From: Candidatus Tayloriibacteriota bacterium
GTDB lineage: Bacteria; Patescibacteriota; Minisyncoccia; Phycocordibacterales; GWA1-40-21
Length of the DNA: 20,382 bases
NCBI GenBank assembly: GCA_026395155.1
Contig: JAPLZG010000087.1
Coordinates: 1-20,382 of the forward strand
Direction: 5' to 3'
Every line of letters begins with the position of its first letter. Positions within the stretch are counted from its first letter, which is position 1. A program made the translations under genes and the position numbers. The notes beneath the pieces were generated by a model that made no database searches, was not told the origin of the DNA, and saw only the letters and a list, made by a program, of their open reading frames with translations. This document shows, piece by piece, positions 13,043 to 20,382 of the stretch.

Positions 13043-14365
13043 ATGGAAACGCAGACAAATATTGGATTAATAAACAATCTAGTAGCAAATCCTGTAGTCA
13101 GGGTTAAATATGCCCTCTATGCCCGTAAATCAACCGAGCAAGACGAGCAACAGGCCTTGTCGATAGATTCCCAGATTAAGGAAATGACTGCAATAGCGGA
13201 GCGTTTAAAGCTTAATGTGGTAGCAACAAAGCGAGAATCACACTCTGCCAAAGATTCAGGGCAAAGGCCAGTTTTCAAGGAGCTAATAGAGGATATACGG
13301 ATAGGCACATATAACGGAATTCTCACGTGGGCACCCGACAGGCTTTCTAGAAACGCTGGCGATCTTGGTTCGCTTGTAGACTTAATGGATCAGAGAAAAT
13401 TAATTCATATTCAAACCTACGGACAGACTTTTTCCAATTCTCCAAACGAAAAATTCTTACTTATGATTCTTTGTTCTCAGGCAAAACTTGAAAATGACAA
13501 TAAAAGTTTGAATGTAAAAAGAGGGTTGAAAGCAAGATTGGATATGGGCTTACGCCCAAGTCGTCCACCGACTGGATATACAAAGGGTAAGCTGGTTGAA
13601 GACAAATGTAAGTCGGTAATTGATTCCGAAAGAGCTCCTATCATCAAACAAGTTTTCGAAAAAGTTGGATATGACGGTTGGAGCGGTAGAAAGGTACACA
13701 ATTGGTTGAGAAATGACTTAAATTTCAAAACGGAGTTTAACAAACATGTTAGTCTTGGAAATCTTTATCTTATACTGGAAAATTCCTTCTATTGTGGGAG
13801 GTTTGAATATCCAGTTGGTTCGGGTAATTGGTATAACGGGGCACACGAGCCGATCATATCTAAAGAATTATTCGATATTGTCCAAACCCAAATAAAAAAT
13901 CAGACATTAGTTCCACGTTCACAACAAAAAGAATTCGCTTTTACCAAAATTATGACTTGTGGACTATGTGGTTCCGGTATAACTGCTGATGAGAAGTTCA
14001 AACATCAGAAAAACGGCAATGTTCACAGATATGTCTATTACAAATGTACCAGAGTCAGAGATCCAAAATGTACTTGCGGATTTATCAACGAAGACGAACT
14101 CATTGAACAATTAAAAATCCTTATTGACAGTATGGAGATACAGACAACACCGATGAGAGAAAAGATAACGAATGAGGTTAGAAGATATAAAAAGTTTGAG
14201 CAAATGTTGCTCGGTAATGAAAGTCCTATTACCGTGAAGGATATCGATATTAAAAATTATGCGAAGTTTATTTTACAAGAGGGCGAGGCAGAAGAAAAAA
14301 GAGAGTTATTAAGATGTTTAAAAAACTCAATTATGATTGAGAATAAAAAAGTTGTTTTAAGGTAA
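13043..14365 (+). CDS. Large serine recombinase (site-specific integrase/resolvase family)
   Basis: A 440-residue protein with resolvase domain YALYARKSTEQDEQQALSID (catalytic Ser30 in the A-R-x-S context) and APDRLSRNAGDLG carrying the active-site arginine. It continues through the Recombinase domain (RPPTGYTKG, then GWSGRKVHNWLRND) and a zinc ribbon (TCGLCGSG and YYKCTRVRDPKCTCGF, with paired cysteines about residues 310-345). It cuts and rejoins attP and attB DNA through a phosphoserine link, giving integration or excision without host cofactors. It is near the short end for large serine integrases, with a reduced coiled-coil after the zinc ribbon. No RBS precedes the ATG. Its site could be the repeat cluster 200 bases upstream. 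It presumably mobilised some of the surrounding phage and defence genes. Confidence 0.9.
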   Translation: METQTNIGLINNLVANPVVRVKYALYARKSTEQDEQQALSIDSQIKEMTAIAERLKLNVVATKRESHSAKDSGQRPVFKELIEDIRIGTYNGILTWAPDRLSRNAGDLGSLVDLMDQRKLIHIQTYGQTFSNSPNEKFLLMILCSQAKLENDNKSLNVKRGLKARLDMGLRPSRPPTGYTKGKLVEDKCKSVIDSERAPIIKQVFEKVGYDGWSGRKVHNWLRNDLNFKTEFNKHVSLGNLYLILENSFYCGRFEYPVGSGNWYNGAHEPIISKELFDIVQTQIKNQTLVPRSQQKEFAFTKIMTCGLCGSGITADEKFKHQKNGNVHRYVYYKCTRVRDPKCTCGFINEDELIEQLKILIDSMEIQTTPMREKITNEVRRYKKFEQMLLGNESPITVKDIDIKNYAKFILQEGEAEEKRELLRCLKNSIMIENKKVVLR

Positions 14366-14420
14366 AATCATGCCTAATATTTTGATGGATATATACCTAT
14401 TTTTTTGATAGAATTGATAA

Positions 14421-17400
14421 ATGACTACCACTGATTCAGTGTCTGATAAAATCGGCATAGTATTAAAGCGTTGGCAGGAACGTTTAATTGATGTATCTAA
14501 ATCAAATCCATTATTAGGTTTAAATAGATCTAGAGCGGCCAAATTAGAATTAAACAAACCTGATTTAAGCTTTTTACTTAAAAAATTATATATCGATGAT
14601 AGTTTTATCACCCTACCCTTTGTTCAAAAGAAAATAAATAAAAAAGATTTGTTTTCTGAGAACGATTCAAAGGAGGATTACATATTACACGACGGTGATA
14701 TAGATTTTATATTTTCTACTCCAAAAGAGTTGCGTGGTAAGATTAGAAAAATTTTCGATAACTCAAAAACAACTTTAACTGAACGTGGTGTTAATACTCT
14801 GTACTTAACGATTGGATGCCTAGAATGGGAGGATCCTCTCATGGGCAAATCAGAAAGTCCATTAATAATGATACCTTGTAGTTTTGAAAGTAAGGGGTCA
14901 AGTAAAGCTTTGAATTTGATTATGGCTGATGAGGATGTTGTCATTAATCCTGCCATTAAATATTATTTGCAAGAACGGGAAGAGATAGAAATACCGGATA
15001 TATTACATAACTCAAGTAAGGAAAGTTTGCCGGAAGAAAATCAATTACTTGATGATAAAAAAATTGACGAATATTTAAGTAAGATTGAAAGTTTAGTTAA
15101 ATTAAATGGATGGAAAGTCACAAGACGTTCATGGCTGGGTGTTTTTAGTTTTGAAACTTTGGCTATATATCAAGATTTGAAGTCTCTTGATAGCCAAGCG
15201 AGAACTAACCCTTTGATTCAGGCTATCGCACATCTAAGAAATGATGTTACAGAAAATCTAAAACTAGATAGTGATTTAGACGCATTAGAGACACCCGAAA
15301 AGGTACCCGTTTCTGTTGTCGAGATGGATTCAAGTCAATTGAGAGCTTTAACATTATCGTCCCTCGGTTCAAATCTTGTAATACATGGGCCACCTGGTAC
15401 AGGTAAAAGCCAAACAATTACTGCAATAATTGCTAACGCCCTTGGCCAGAAGAAAAAAGTCTTATTTGTGAGTTCTAAAATGGCGGCGCTCAATGTAGTA
15501 CATAACAGATTGCAACAAATTGGTTTTGGGCCATTCTGTTTAGAAGCACATGGGGTTAAATCGGGTAAAAGAAAGGTTGTGGATGAATTAAAGAAAGCTC
15601 TAGAAATAAATGAGGAAATCAAAGTTGCTCCAAGTCTTGACGAGGATATTTCTAAGTTGGTTGAAACCCGCAGTCAGTTAAACGATTATAGTAAATCTGT
15701 GTACAATAAGGATAATCCTCTCGGCATACATCTTTTTTCAGCATACGGGAGATATGAAACTCTTAAAGATGTTGAATTAATAAAGACTCCAATGCCGTGG
15801 ATAAATATCTTGGACGTATCAAAAAAAGAACTTGAGTACTTTATTGATATTTTGTCAGAAGTTGATAAGAACGCCATGCTTTTATCTGAAAGAGATAAAC
15901 ATCCTCTCAAGGGAATGAAGTCGGAAGGGCTTAATTTGGCTGTTTCTGAATCTATATATGAACATCTAAGCGAGTTGGCTATTTTTTCTGAATCTTTAAA
16001 TGGACATATAGAAAAAATATCTAATTTTGTTACTAGCCTTGATTTAACAATTCCAGTTTTTATATCCTCAATCGATATTTTTAAAGAGTTGTCTGAAATA
16101 CAAAATTTGCCTTTCGGTTGGAATGTTCTGGGTATTGAGGATCTAGAACTGCAACTTAAAAAAGTTACTGATTTGTCAAAAGCTTGTGAAGCCAAAATAA
16201 ATCTACATAAAAAATTAGAGTTGCTATCATCATCTGATCCAGAGAATATTGTTAGTAAACTAAATTTATTTGTCGAAAAATACAAAGATTGGTATTCGAG
16301 GTTAAGTCTAAAATATTGGAAAGAAAAGAAAGCTATATTACCAATTTTTGATAAGTTAAAATCTCTTAGCTACAATGATGTTCTGTTAACATTGAATTTC
16401 GCTAAAGAAATAATTTCTTTAGATAAAGATATAGTATATAAGCTAGATGATTTAAATATAAAGAATAAAACTTGTCATATAGATCTCAAAGATATAGGTA
16501 TTATTAGAATAGAAATCCAAACTGCAATTAATGTAAAAAATTGGGTAAATAATATTGGAGCAGTTATCCCAAATACAACTAAATTCAATAGTTTGATTTC
16601 AAGTGATATTACTAAATTGGTTAATTGTTTGAACGAAAATAAAGAAACTGTATTAAGTACAATTAAAGAAATTAATAACTATTGGCCTAATGGTTTCTTG
16701 AGTGATTATAAAATTGAAACTCTTAAGTTATCTGATGTAGTCAAATATTTAAATCTATTATTATCTGGTCTTAACCAAAAAGGTATCAGAGAACATCAAG
16801 TTATTTCCAGAATAATTACGCGGTGTCACGAGAATAAATTATTACCTTTTTTGGAAAAAATTGGAAATCAAAATCTTGAAAAATCTACTAATATTTTTAA
16901 AAAGCGATTTTACTCATTGTGGATTGATGCCGTGATTTATTCTAAACCAATATTGAGTGAATTTTCCCAAATTACTCAATTGGACCTTATTAGCAAATTC
17001 CGTATCTTAGATGAAAGGATTACTCGACTTTCTGCTATCAATTTGTCTGCTGAACCAGCTCAAATAGCGAGACAAGTAAAAATTGCCCATGCAAATGTCG
17101 GTGGTTTTAATGGTGTTGGAATTCTAAGAAAAGAGATGGAAAAAAAGAAAAAATTGAAACCGCTTAGAGTATTGTTTAACGAAATTCCACAAGTTTTACA
17201 AGCTTTAAAGCCATGTTTTTTAATGAGCCCATTATCTGTATCAACATTTCTGAAACCAGGAACTTTTAATTTTGACATTGTGATCTTCGATGAGGCGTCT
17301 CAATTGCCAACGCCAGAAGCGATCCCATCAATTTTAAGAGCCAAACAAGTGATCGTTGCTGGCGATTCCAAACAGTTACCACCAACATCTTTCTTCAGGA

Positions 17401-19163
17401 CAAATATTTTAGATGATTCTGACGAATGGGACGAACAACAGTCTGATGAACTTGAATCTTTATTAGATGACTGTAAAGCATCCGTGCCTGCTTTTACAGA
17501 AACAGACTTAAAATGGCATTATCGTAGCCGTAATGAGGGTTTGATTAATTTTTCTAATCATTATTATTACAATAACCAACTTACGACTTTCCCAACACCT
17601 TTTGATAACAATTATGGTGGTGTTATTTCAGAATACGTTCCGGATGGAGTTTGGGACCGAGGTGGCAGTAGAATAAACAGAAAAGAAGCGCGACATACTG
17701 CTGGTCTTATTATAAAACATTTTAAAACCGAGCCAGAGAAAACGCTTGGTGTGGTCGCATTAAACTCATCACAAAAAGAAGCTATTCAGGAAGCTTTGGA
17801 GGAAGAATTACAGCAAACAGAAAATAAGGAATTCGTTTCCTTGATGGATCCTGAAAGAACTAATCCTTTTTTTATAAAATCTCTGGAGAATGTTCAAGGT
17901 GACGAAAGAGATGTAATAATGATTAGTATTGGTTATGGTAAAGCCTCTGACGGTAAAATGACATTAAACTTCGGGCCAATAAATACATCAGGAGGTTGGA
18001 GACGCCTAAATGTACTCGTGACTAGAGCTAAATGGAAGACAGTATTAATAACCTCAATTAGGTCATCTGATTTAGTTGGAATTAATCCTGAAAATTTAGG
18101 TGCTATAGGTTTAAAGAATTATATTCAATATGCGGAGACTGGCTTTTTAAGTATGAATAGAGAAGCTCCAAGGGTTTTAAATGAAGAGACTAATGACTTT
18201 GAAGATTCTGTGCGTAAAGAACTTGAAATGCGAGGTTTTGAGGTTGATGCTCAAGTTGGTGTAGGTTCTTTTAAAATAGATTTAGCCATAAGAGATAAAA
18301 ATTGCCCGAAAAGTTATGTTTTAGGTATCGAATGTGACGGAGCGACTTACCACAGTTCAAAATCTGCCAGAGATAGAGATATCCTCAGACAAGAGATACT
18401 ACAAGCTATGGGTTGGAAATTATATAGAGTTTGGTCAACCGAATGGTTTAGAAATAGAGAGCAAGCGGTTCAAAGACTGGTTGAAAATGTTAATCTGGCG
18501 GTCAATAACAATGGTTGTAATGGAGTTGCTAAACTCAACAAATCAAATGGACCAATCTTAGATCAAAACTGCGTATTAACTGAGATTCCAGCACGAGTAG
18601 AAAGAGTTGGTAAAAAATACGAGAAGTCGTCTTTTAGGATAAATCCGAAGGATTTAATGGTTCCAAGTAAAAATCATAATTTTTCTCATGCACTTCTGAC
18701 GATTATTGAGGAAGAGGGCCCGATACATCAAAGTGTGCTTCTAGAAAGAGTAAGGGAGTTGTCAAAAATCGGAAGGGTTGGATCAAATATAAACAACAAC
18801 TTTAATGATGCGATCAAAAGAGTAATAAAGGAAGGGTATGTAGAAAAAAATAAATCAGATAAAGGTTTTCTGTACCTAACTTCCAAGGAGTACGCATCCT
18901 TCAGAGTTCCTGCTGATGAAAACTTTGTTAGGCATCTCGGAGAAATTCCTGCTATTGAAATCAAAAATGCAATAAAGTTTTTAATTAAAAATCAATTCGG
19001 TTTAGCATATGACAATGCAATTCAAAGTATTAAATTAACATTTCAAGTCTCAAGAGTTGATCCAGAAGAATCTGACCGAATAAAAGATATAATAGATGAG
19101 ATGTTGCAATCTGGTATAATTGTAAAACATGGTCCGTTACTTAATCTTGTTTCTAGTATATAG
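14421..19163 (+). CDS. DUF4011 / SF1 helicase / PD-(D/E)XK nuclease / DUF3320 giant defence-type protein
   Basis: A 1580-residue multidomain protein. Residues 1-110 begin with LKRWQERLIDVSKSNPLLGL, the DUF4011 hallmark. Walker A GPPGTGKS lies at 323-330, then a long insert of about 520 mainly helical residues, then Walker B DIVIFDEAS (DEAS at 957-960), AGDSKQLPP, the HYRS motif, ENVQGDERD (motif V) and RRLNVLVTRAK (motif VI), all Upf1-like SF1 helicase elements (COG1112 type). A Vsr/DUF559-like nuclease follows: SFKIDLAI (D1287) and ECDGATYH (E1304-G1307). The C-terminus (HALLTIIEEEGPIHQSVLLE, about 1420-1500) is DUF3320-like, a winged-helix type. All catalytic residues appear present. Such single-protein helicase-nucleases occur in defence islands and are thought to unwind and degrade invader DNA or RNA. 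It lies 55 bases after the recombinase, with a weak extended -10 (TGATAGAAT) just before its ATG. Confidence 0.9.
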   Translation: MTTTDSVSDKIGIVLKRWQERLIDVSKSNPLLGLNRSRAAKLELNKPDLSFLLKKLYIDDSFITLPFVQKKINKKDLFSENDSKEDYILHDGDIDFIFSTPKELRGKIRKIFDNSKTTLTERGVNTLYLTIGCLEWEDPLMGKSESPLIMIPCSFESKGSSKALNLIMADEDVVINPAIKYYLQEREEIEIPDILHNSSKESLPEENQLLDDKKIDEYLSKIESLVKLNGWKVTRRSWLGVFSFETLAIYQDLKSLDSQARTNPLIQAIAHLRNDVTENLKLDSDLDALETPEKVPVSVVEMDSSQLRALTLSSLGSNLVIHGPPGTGKSQTITAIIANALGQKKKVLFVSSKMAALNVVHNRLQQIGFGPFCLEAHGVKSGKRKVVDELKKALEINEEIKVAPSLDEDISKLVETRSQLNDYSKSVYNKDNPLGIHLFSAYGRYETLKDVELIKTPMPWINILDVSKKELEYFIDILSEVDKNAMLLSERDKHPLKGMKSEGLNLAVSESIYEHLSELAIFSESLNGHIEKISNFVTSLDLTIPVFISSIDIFKELSEIQNLPFGWNVLGIEDLELQLKKVTDLSKACEAKINLHKKLELLSSSDPENIVSKLNLFVEKYKDWYSRLSLKYWKEKKAILPIFDKLKSLSYNDVLLTLNFAKEIISLDKDIVYKLDDLNIKNKTCHIDLKDIGIIRIEIQTAINVKNWVNNIGAVIPNTTKFNSLISSDITKLVNCLNENKETVLSTIKEINNYWPNGFLSDYKIETLKLSDVVKYLNLLLSGLNQKGIREHQVISRIITRCHENKLLPFLEKIGNQNLEKSTNIFKKRFYSLWIDAVIYSKPILSEFSQITQLDLISKFRILDERITRLSAINLSAEPAQIARQVKIAHANVGGFNGVGILRKEMEKKKKLKPLRVLFNEIPQVLQALKPCFLMSPLSVSTFLKPGTFNFDIVIFDEASQLPTPEAIPSILRAKQVIVAGDSKQLPPTSFFRTNILDDSDEWDEQQSDELESLLDDCKASVPAFTETDLKWHYRSRNEGLINFSNHYYYNNQLTTFPTPFDNNYGGVISEYVPDGVWDRGGSRINRKEARHTAGLIIKHFKTEPEKTLGVVALNSSQKEAIQEALEEELQQTENKEFVSLMDPERTNPFFIKSLENVQGDERDVIMISIGYGKASDGKMTLNFGPINTSGGWRRLNVLVTRAKWKTVLITSIRSSDLVGINPENLGAIGLKNYIQYAETGFLSMNREAPRVLNEETNDFEDSVRKELEMRGFEVDAQVGVGSFKIDLAIRDKNCPKSYVLGIECDGATYHSSKSARDRDILRQEILQAMGWKLYRVWSTEWFRNREQAVQRLVENVNLAVNNNGCNGVAKLNKSNGPILDQNCVLTEIPARVERVGKKYEKSSFRINPKDLMVPSKNHNFSHALLTIIEEEGPIHQSVLLERVRELSKIGRVGSNINNNFNDAIKRVIKEGYVEKNKSDKGFLYLTSKEYASFRVPADENFVRHLGEIPAIEIKNAIKFLIKNQFGLAYDNAIQSIKLTFQVSRVDPEESDRIKDIIDEMLQSGIIVKHGPLLNLVSSI

Positions 19164-19166
19164 TCA

Positions 19167-19178
19167 TTATCATGATAA
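19167..19178. other. Twelve-base perfect palindrome between helicase and xseA
   Basis: TTATCATGATAA is self-complementary and sits just after the helicase stop and 17 bases before the xseA start. It may be an operator or chance; no T-run follows, so it is not a terminator. Confidence 0.35.
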
Positions 19179-19195
19179 AGCTTCTAAAGTAAGTC

Positions 19196-20382
19196 GTGGA
19201 TAATAATTTATTAAAAAAATTAAGAGATTGGCGGAAAGCGAAAGCTGAATCGGAAGGGGTCCCTGCTTTTCGGGTCTTTTCTAATGCTATTTTGGAAGCT
19301 ATCGCTAAATTTAAACCTAGAGATAAAGAAGCCCTTTATTCGATAAAAGGTATCCGTGATAGAAAATACAATAAATACGGTGAAGATGTCTTATCTTTGG
19401 TTAATGAAGGAGTAGAACAAGAACCTTTCGAGGGTAGTTTTACAGAAGAAAAAGAAAATAAACCACTATCAGTCAGTAGTTATTTAGATTTTCTCAATAA
19501 TCAATTAGGTAATGAAACAGTTAGAATTCAAGGTGAAATAAGTAGTGTAGATATAAGAGAAAGGGTGATTTACTTCTCATTAAAAGATTCAGGAGACGAA
19601 AGTGTTATCAATTGCCTTATTTGGAAAAATGTCTATGATCTAGGTGGAGTAAAATTTGAAATAGGAATTGAAGTAATTTTGAATGGTTATTCCGATATTT
19701 ATAAACCTCAAGGACGCTTATCGTTTAAAGCATCATCTGTAGAATTAGTCGGTGAAGGTGCTTTACGAATTGCTTACGAAAAGCTCAAAGCGAAATTACA
19801 AAAGGAAGGGTTATTTGATAAGGTGAGGAAGAAACTTATTTCTCCATATCCCAGTAGAATTGGTTTAATTACTTCAAAGAATGGTGCTGTGATGGCAGAT
19901 TTTATTACTAATATAGGGAAGTTTGGATATAAGATATCTTTCATAGATTCAAGAGTAGAAGGCCAGTTGGCTACTGAAGAATTACTAAATTCTATAAAAA
20001 CATTTAAGAATATGGACATAGATGTCTTAGTGATCATCCGGGGTGGGGGCTCAATGGAATCATTTTTACCTTTTAATAATGAAATTCTTGTCAGAGAAGT
20101 GGTGGATTTCCCCGCTCCCGTTTTAGTTGGAATTGGACACGAAAAAGATGTATCTCTTTTAGCTTTAGCGTCAGATGTAATGGTTTCTACCCCAACGGCG
20201 GTTGCAAATTTTCTAAACGAATCATGGGAACAAGCTGGATCCATAGTTAACCTGTCAGAACAAAAAGTTTTTAGGAAATTCCAATATACAATACAAGAAA
20301 ATATAAATGGTGTTAGAGATAACTTGAATACGATAAAAAATGCTTTCCAAAAGATATTTAATGATTTTTCAAGGGCACAAGA
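19196..20382 (+). CDS. xseA: Exonuclease VII large subunit with N-terminal HRDC domain, C-terminus cut by window edge
   Basis: GTG at 19196 is the first start after an in-frame TAA at 19190-19192; no ATG is available nearby. Residues 4-70 (LKKLRDWRKAKAESEGVPAF, then RVFSNAILEAIAKFKP and LYSIKGI) are a HRDC domain, a small nucleic-acid-binding fold usually found in RecQ and RNase D. Residues 85-190 form the OB-fold of XseA (VRIQGEISSVDIRERVIYFS, YKPQGRLSFKASSVEL). Then the catalytic domain: PYPSRIGLITSKNGAVMADF, IIRGGGSMESFLPFNNE, PVLVGIGHEKDVSLLALASD and STPTAVANF, all strong family signatures. XseA with XseB degrades single-stranded DNA in repair and recombination. No XseB gene is in view; it may follow beyond the window. 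The start may be coupled to the helicase gene (32-base gap). Confidence 0.9.
   Translation, partial: MDNNLLKKLRDWRKAKAESEGVPAFRVFSNAILEAIAKFKPRDKEALYSIKGIRDRKYNKYGEDVLSLVNEGVEQEPFEGSFTEEKENKPLSVSSYLDFLNNQLGNETVRIQGEISSVDIRERVIYFSLKDSGDESVINCLIWKNVYDLGGVKFEIGIEVILNGYSDIYKPQGRLSFKASSVELVGEGALRIAYEKLKAKLQKEGLFDKVRKKLISPYPSRIGLITSKNGAVMADFITNIGKFGYKISFIDSRVEGQLATEELLNSIKTFKNMDIDVLVIIRGGGSMESFLPFNNEILVREVVDFPAPVLVGIGHEKDVSLLALASDVMVSTPTAVANFLNESWEQAGSIVNLSEQKVFRKFQYTIQENINGVRDNLNTIKNAFQKIFNDFSRAQ

Noticed and set aside
15686..16285. Long minus-strand open frame (199 codons) inside the helicase gene
   Set aside because: It is fully antisense to a strongly supported gene, Ser/Phe/Leu-rich as expected from reversed AT-rich codons, with no domain.
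19774..20244. Minus-strand open frame inside xseA
   Set aside because: Antisense shadow; the plus-strand frame carries clear exonuclease VII motifs.
1..20382. Alternative genetic code (UGA as glycine) as in some CPR lineages
   Set aside because: TGA ends SET copy 2 and TerL at sensible family lengths, and no in-frame TGA is needed in any gene.

Overview
The window looks like part of an AT-rich bacterial chromosome, probably a Patescibacteria/CPR-type genome. This is inferred from overall gene style: weak or absent Shine-Dalgarno sites before many starts, short intergenic gaps, and many small lineage-restricted proteins next to recognisable families. No marker gene here proves the taxon. Stops TAA, TAG and TGA all end convincing genes, so the standard bacterial code applies (no UGA recoding).

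Layout. (1) 1-1081, minus: a GT-B glycosyltransferase cut by the window start, divergent from (2) 1329-1910, plus: a seven-helix membrane protein with a near-perfect sigma-70 promoter and a terminator that begins inside its last codons. (3) 1961-5201, plus: a tight five-gene cluster of three consecutive SET-domain protein methyltransferases, a 54-residue one-helix membrane peptide, and a multi-pass membrane histidine kinase. (4) 5188-7984, minus: a six-gene operon behind a strong extended -10 promoter. It encodes a 46-residue basic peptide, a ThsB-like TIR protein, a four-helix membrane protein, a second ThsB-like TIR protein, a sigma-factor-like helical protein, and a small ADP-ribosyltransferase-like protein. 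This is the best candidate for an undescribed system: a Thoeris-like NAD-derived signalling defence with a pore-type effector and no SIR2/SLOG or Macro-TM ThsA. (5) 7985-8452: a long non-coding divergent region with an RNA-like hairpin array whose arms can pair in two alternative ways, ending in an intrinsic terminator. (6) 8453-11628, plus: a phage DNA-packaging module (ParB-MTase fusion, small terminase, large terminase) with overlapping genes and no portal, capsid or tail genes beside it. (7) 11631-12690, minus: a small Cys/His-rich protein and a zinc-ribbon membrane protein. (8) 12691-13042: a non-coding region with interleaved inverted repeats next to (9) a large serine recombinase at 13043-14365. 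(10) 14421-19163: a 1580-residue DUF4011 / SF1 helicase / PD-(D/E)XK nuclease / DUF3320 protein of the type found in defence islands. (11) 19196-20382: a HRDC-XseA fusion (exonuclease VII large subunit), cut by the window end.

How it fits together. The middle of the window (about 5.2-19.2 kb) reads as an accessory or defence island. A TIR-based operon and a helicase-nuclease flank phage-derived packaging genes and a site-specific recombinase, and more ordinary genes lie outside. All functions are read from sequence motifs and remembered family patterns; no database search was run.
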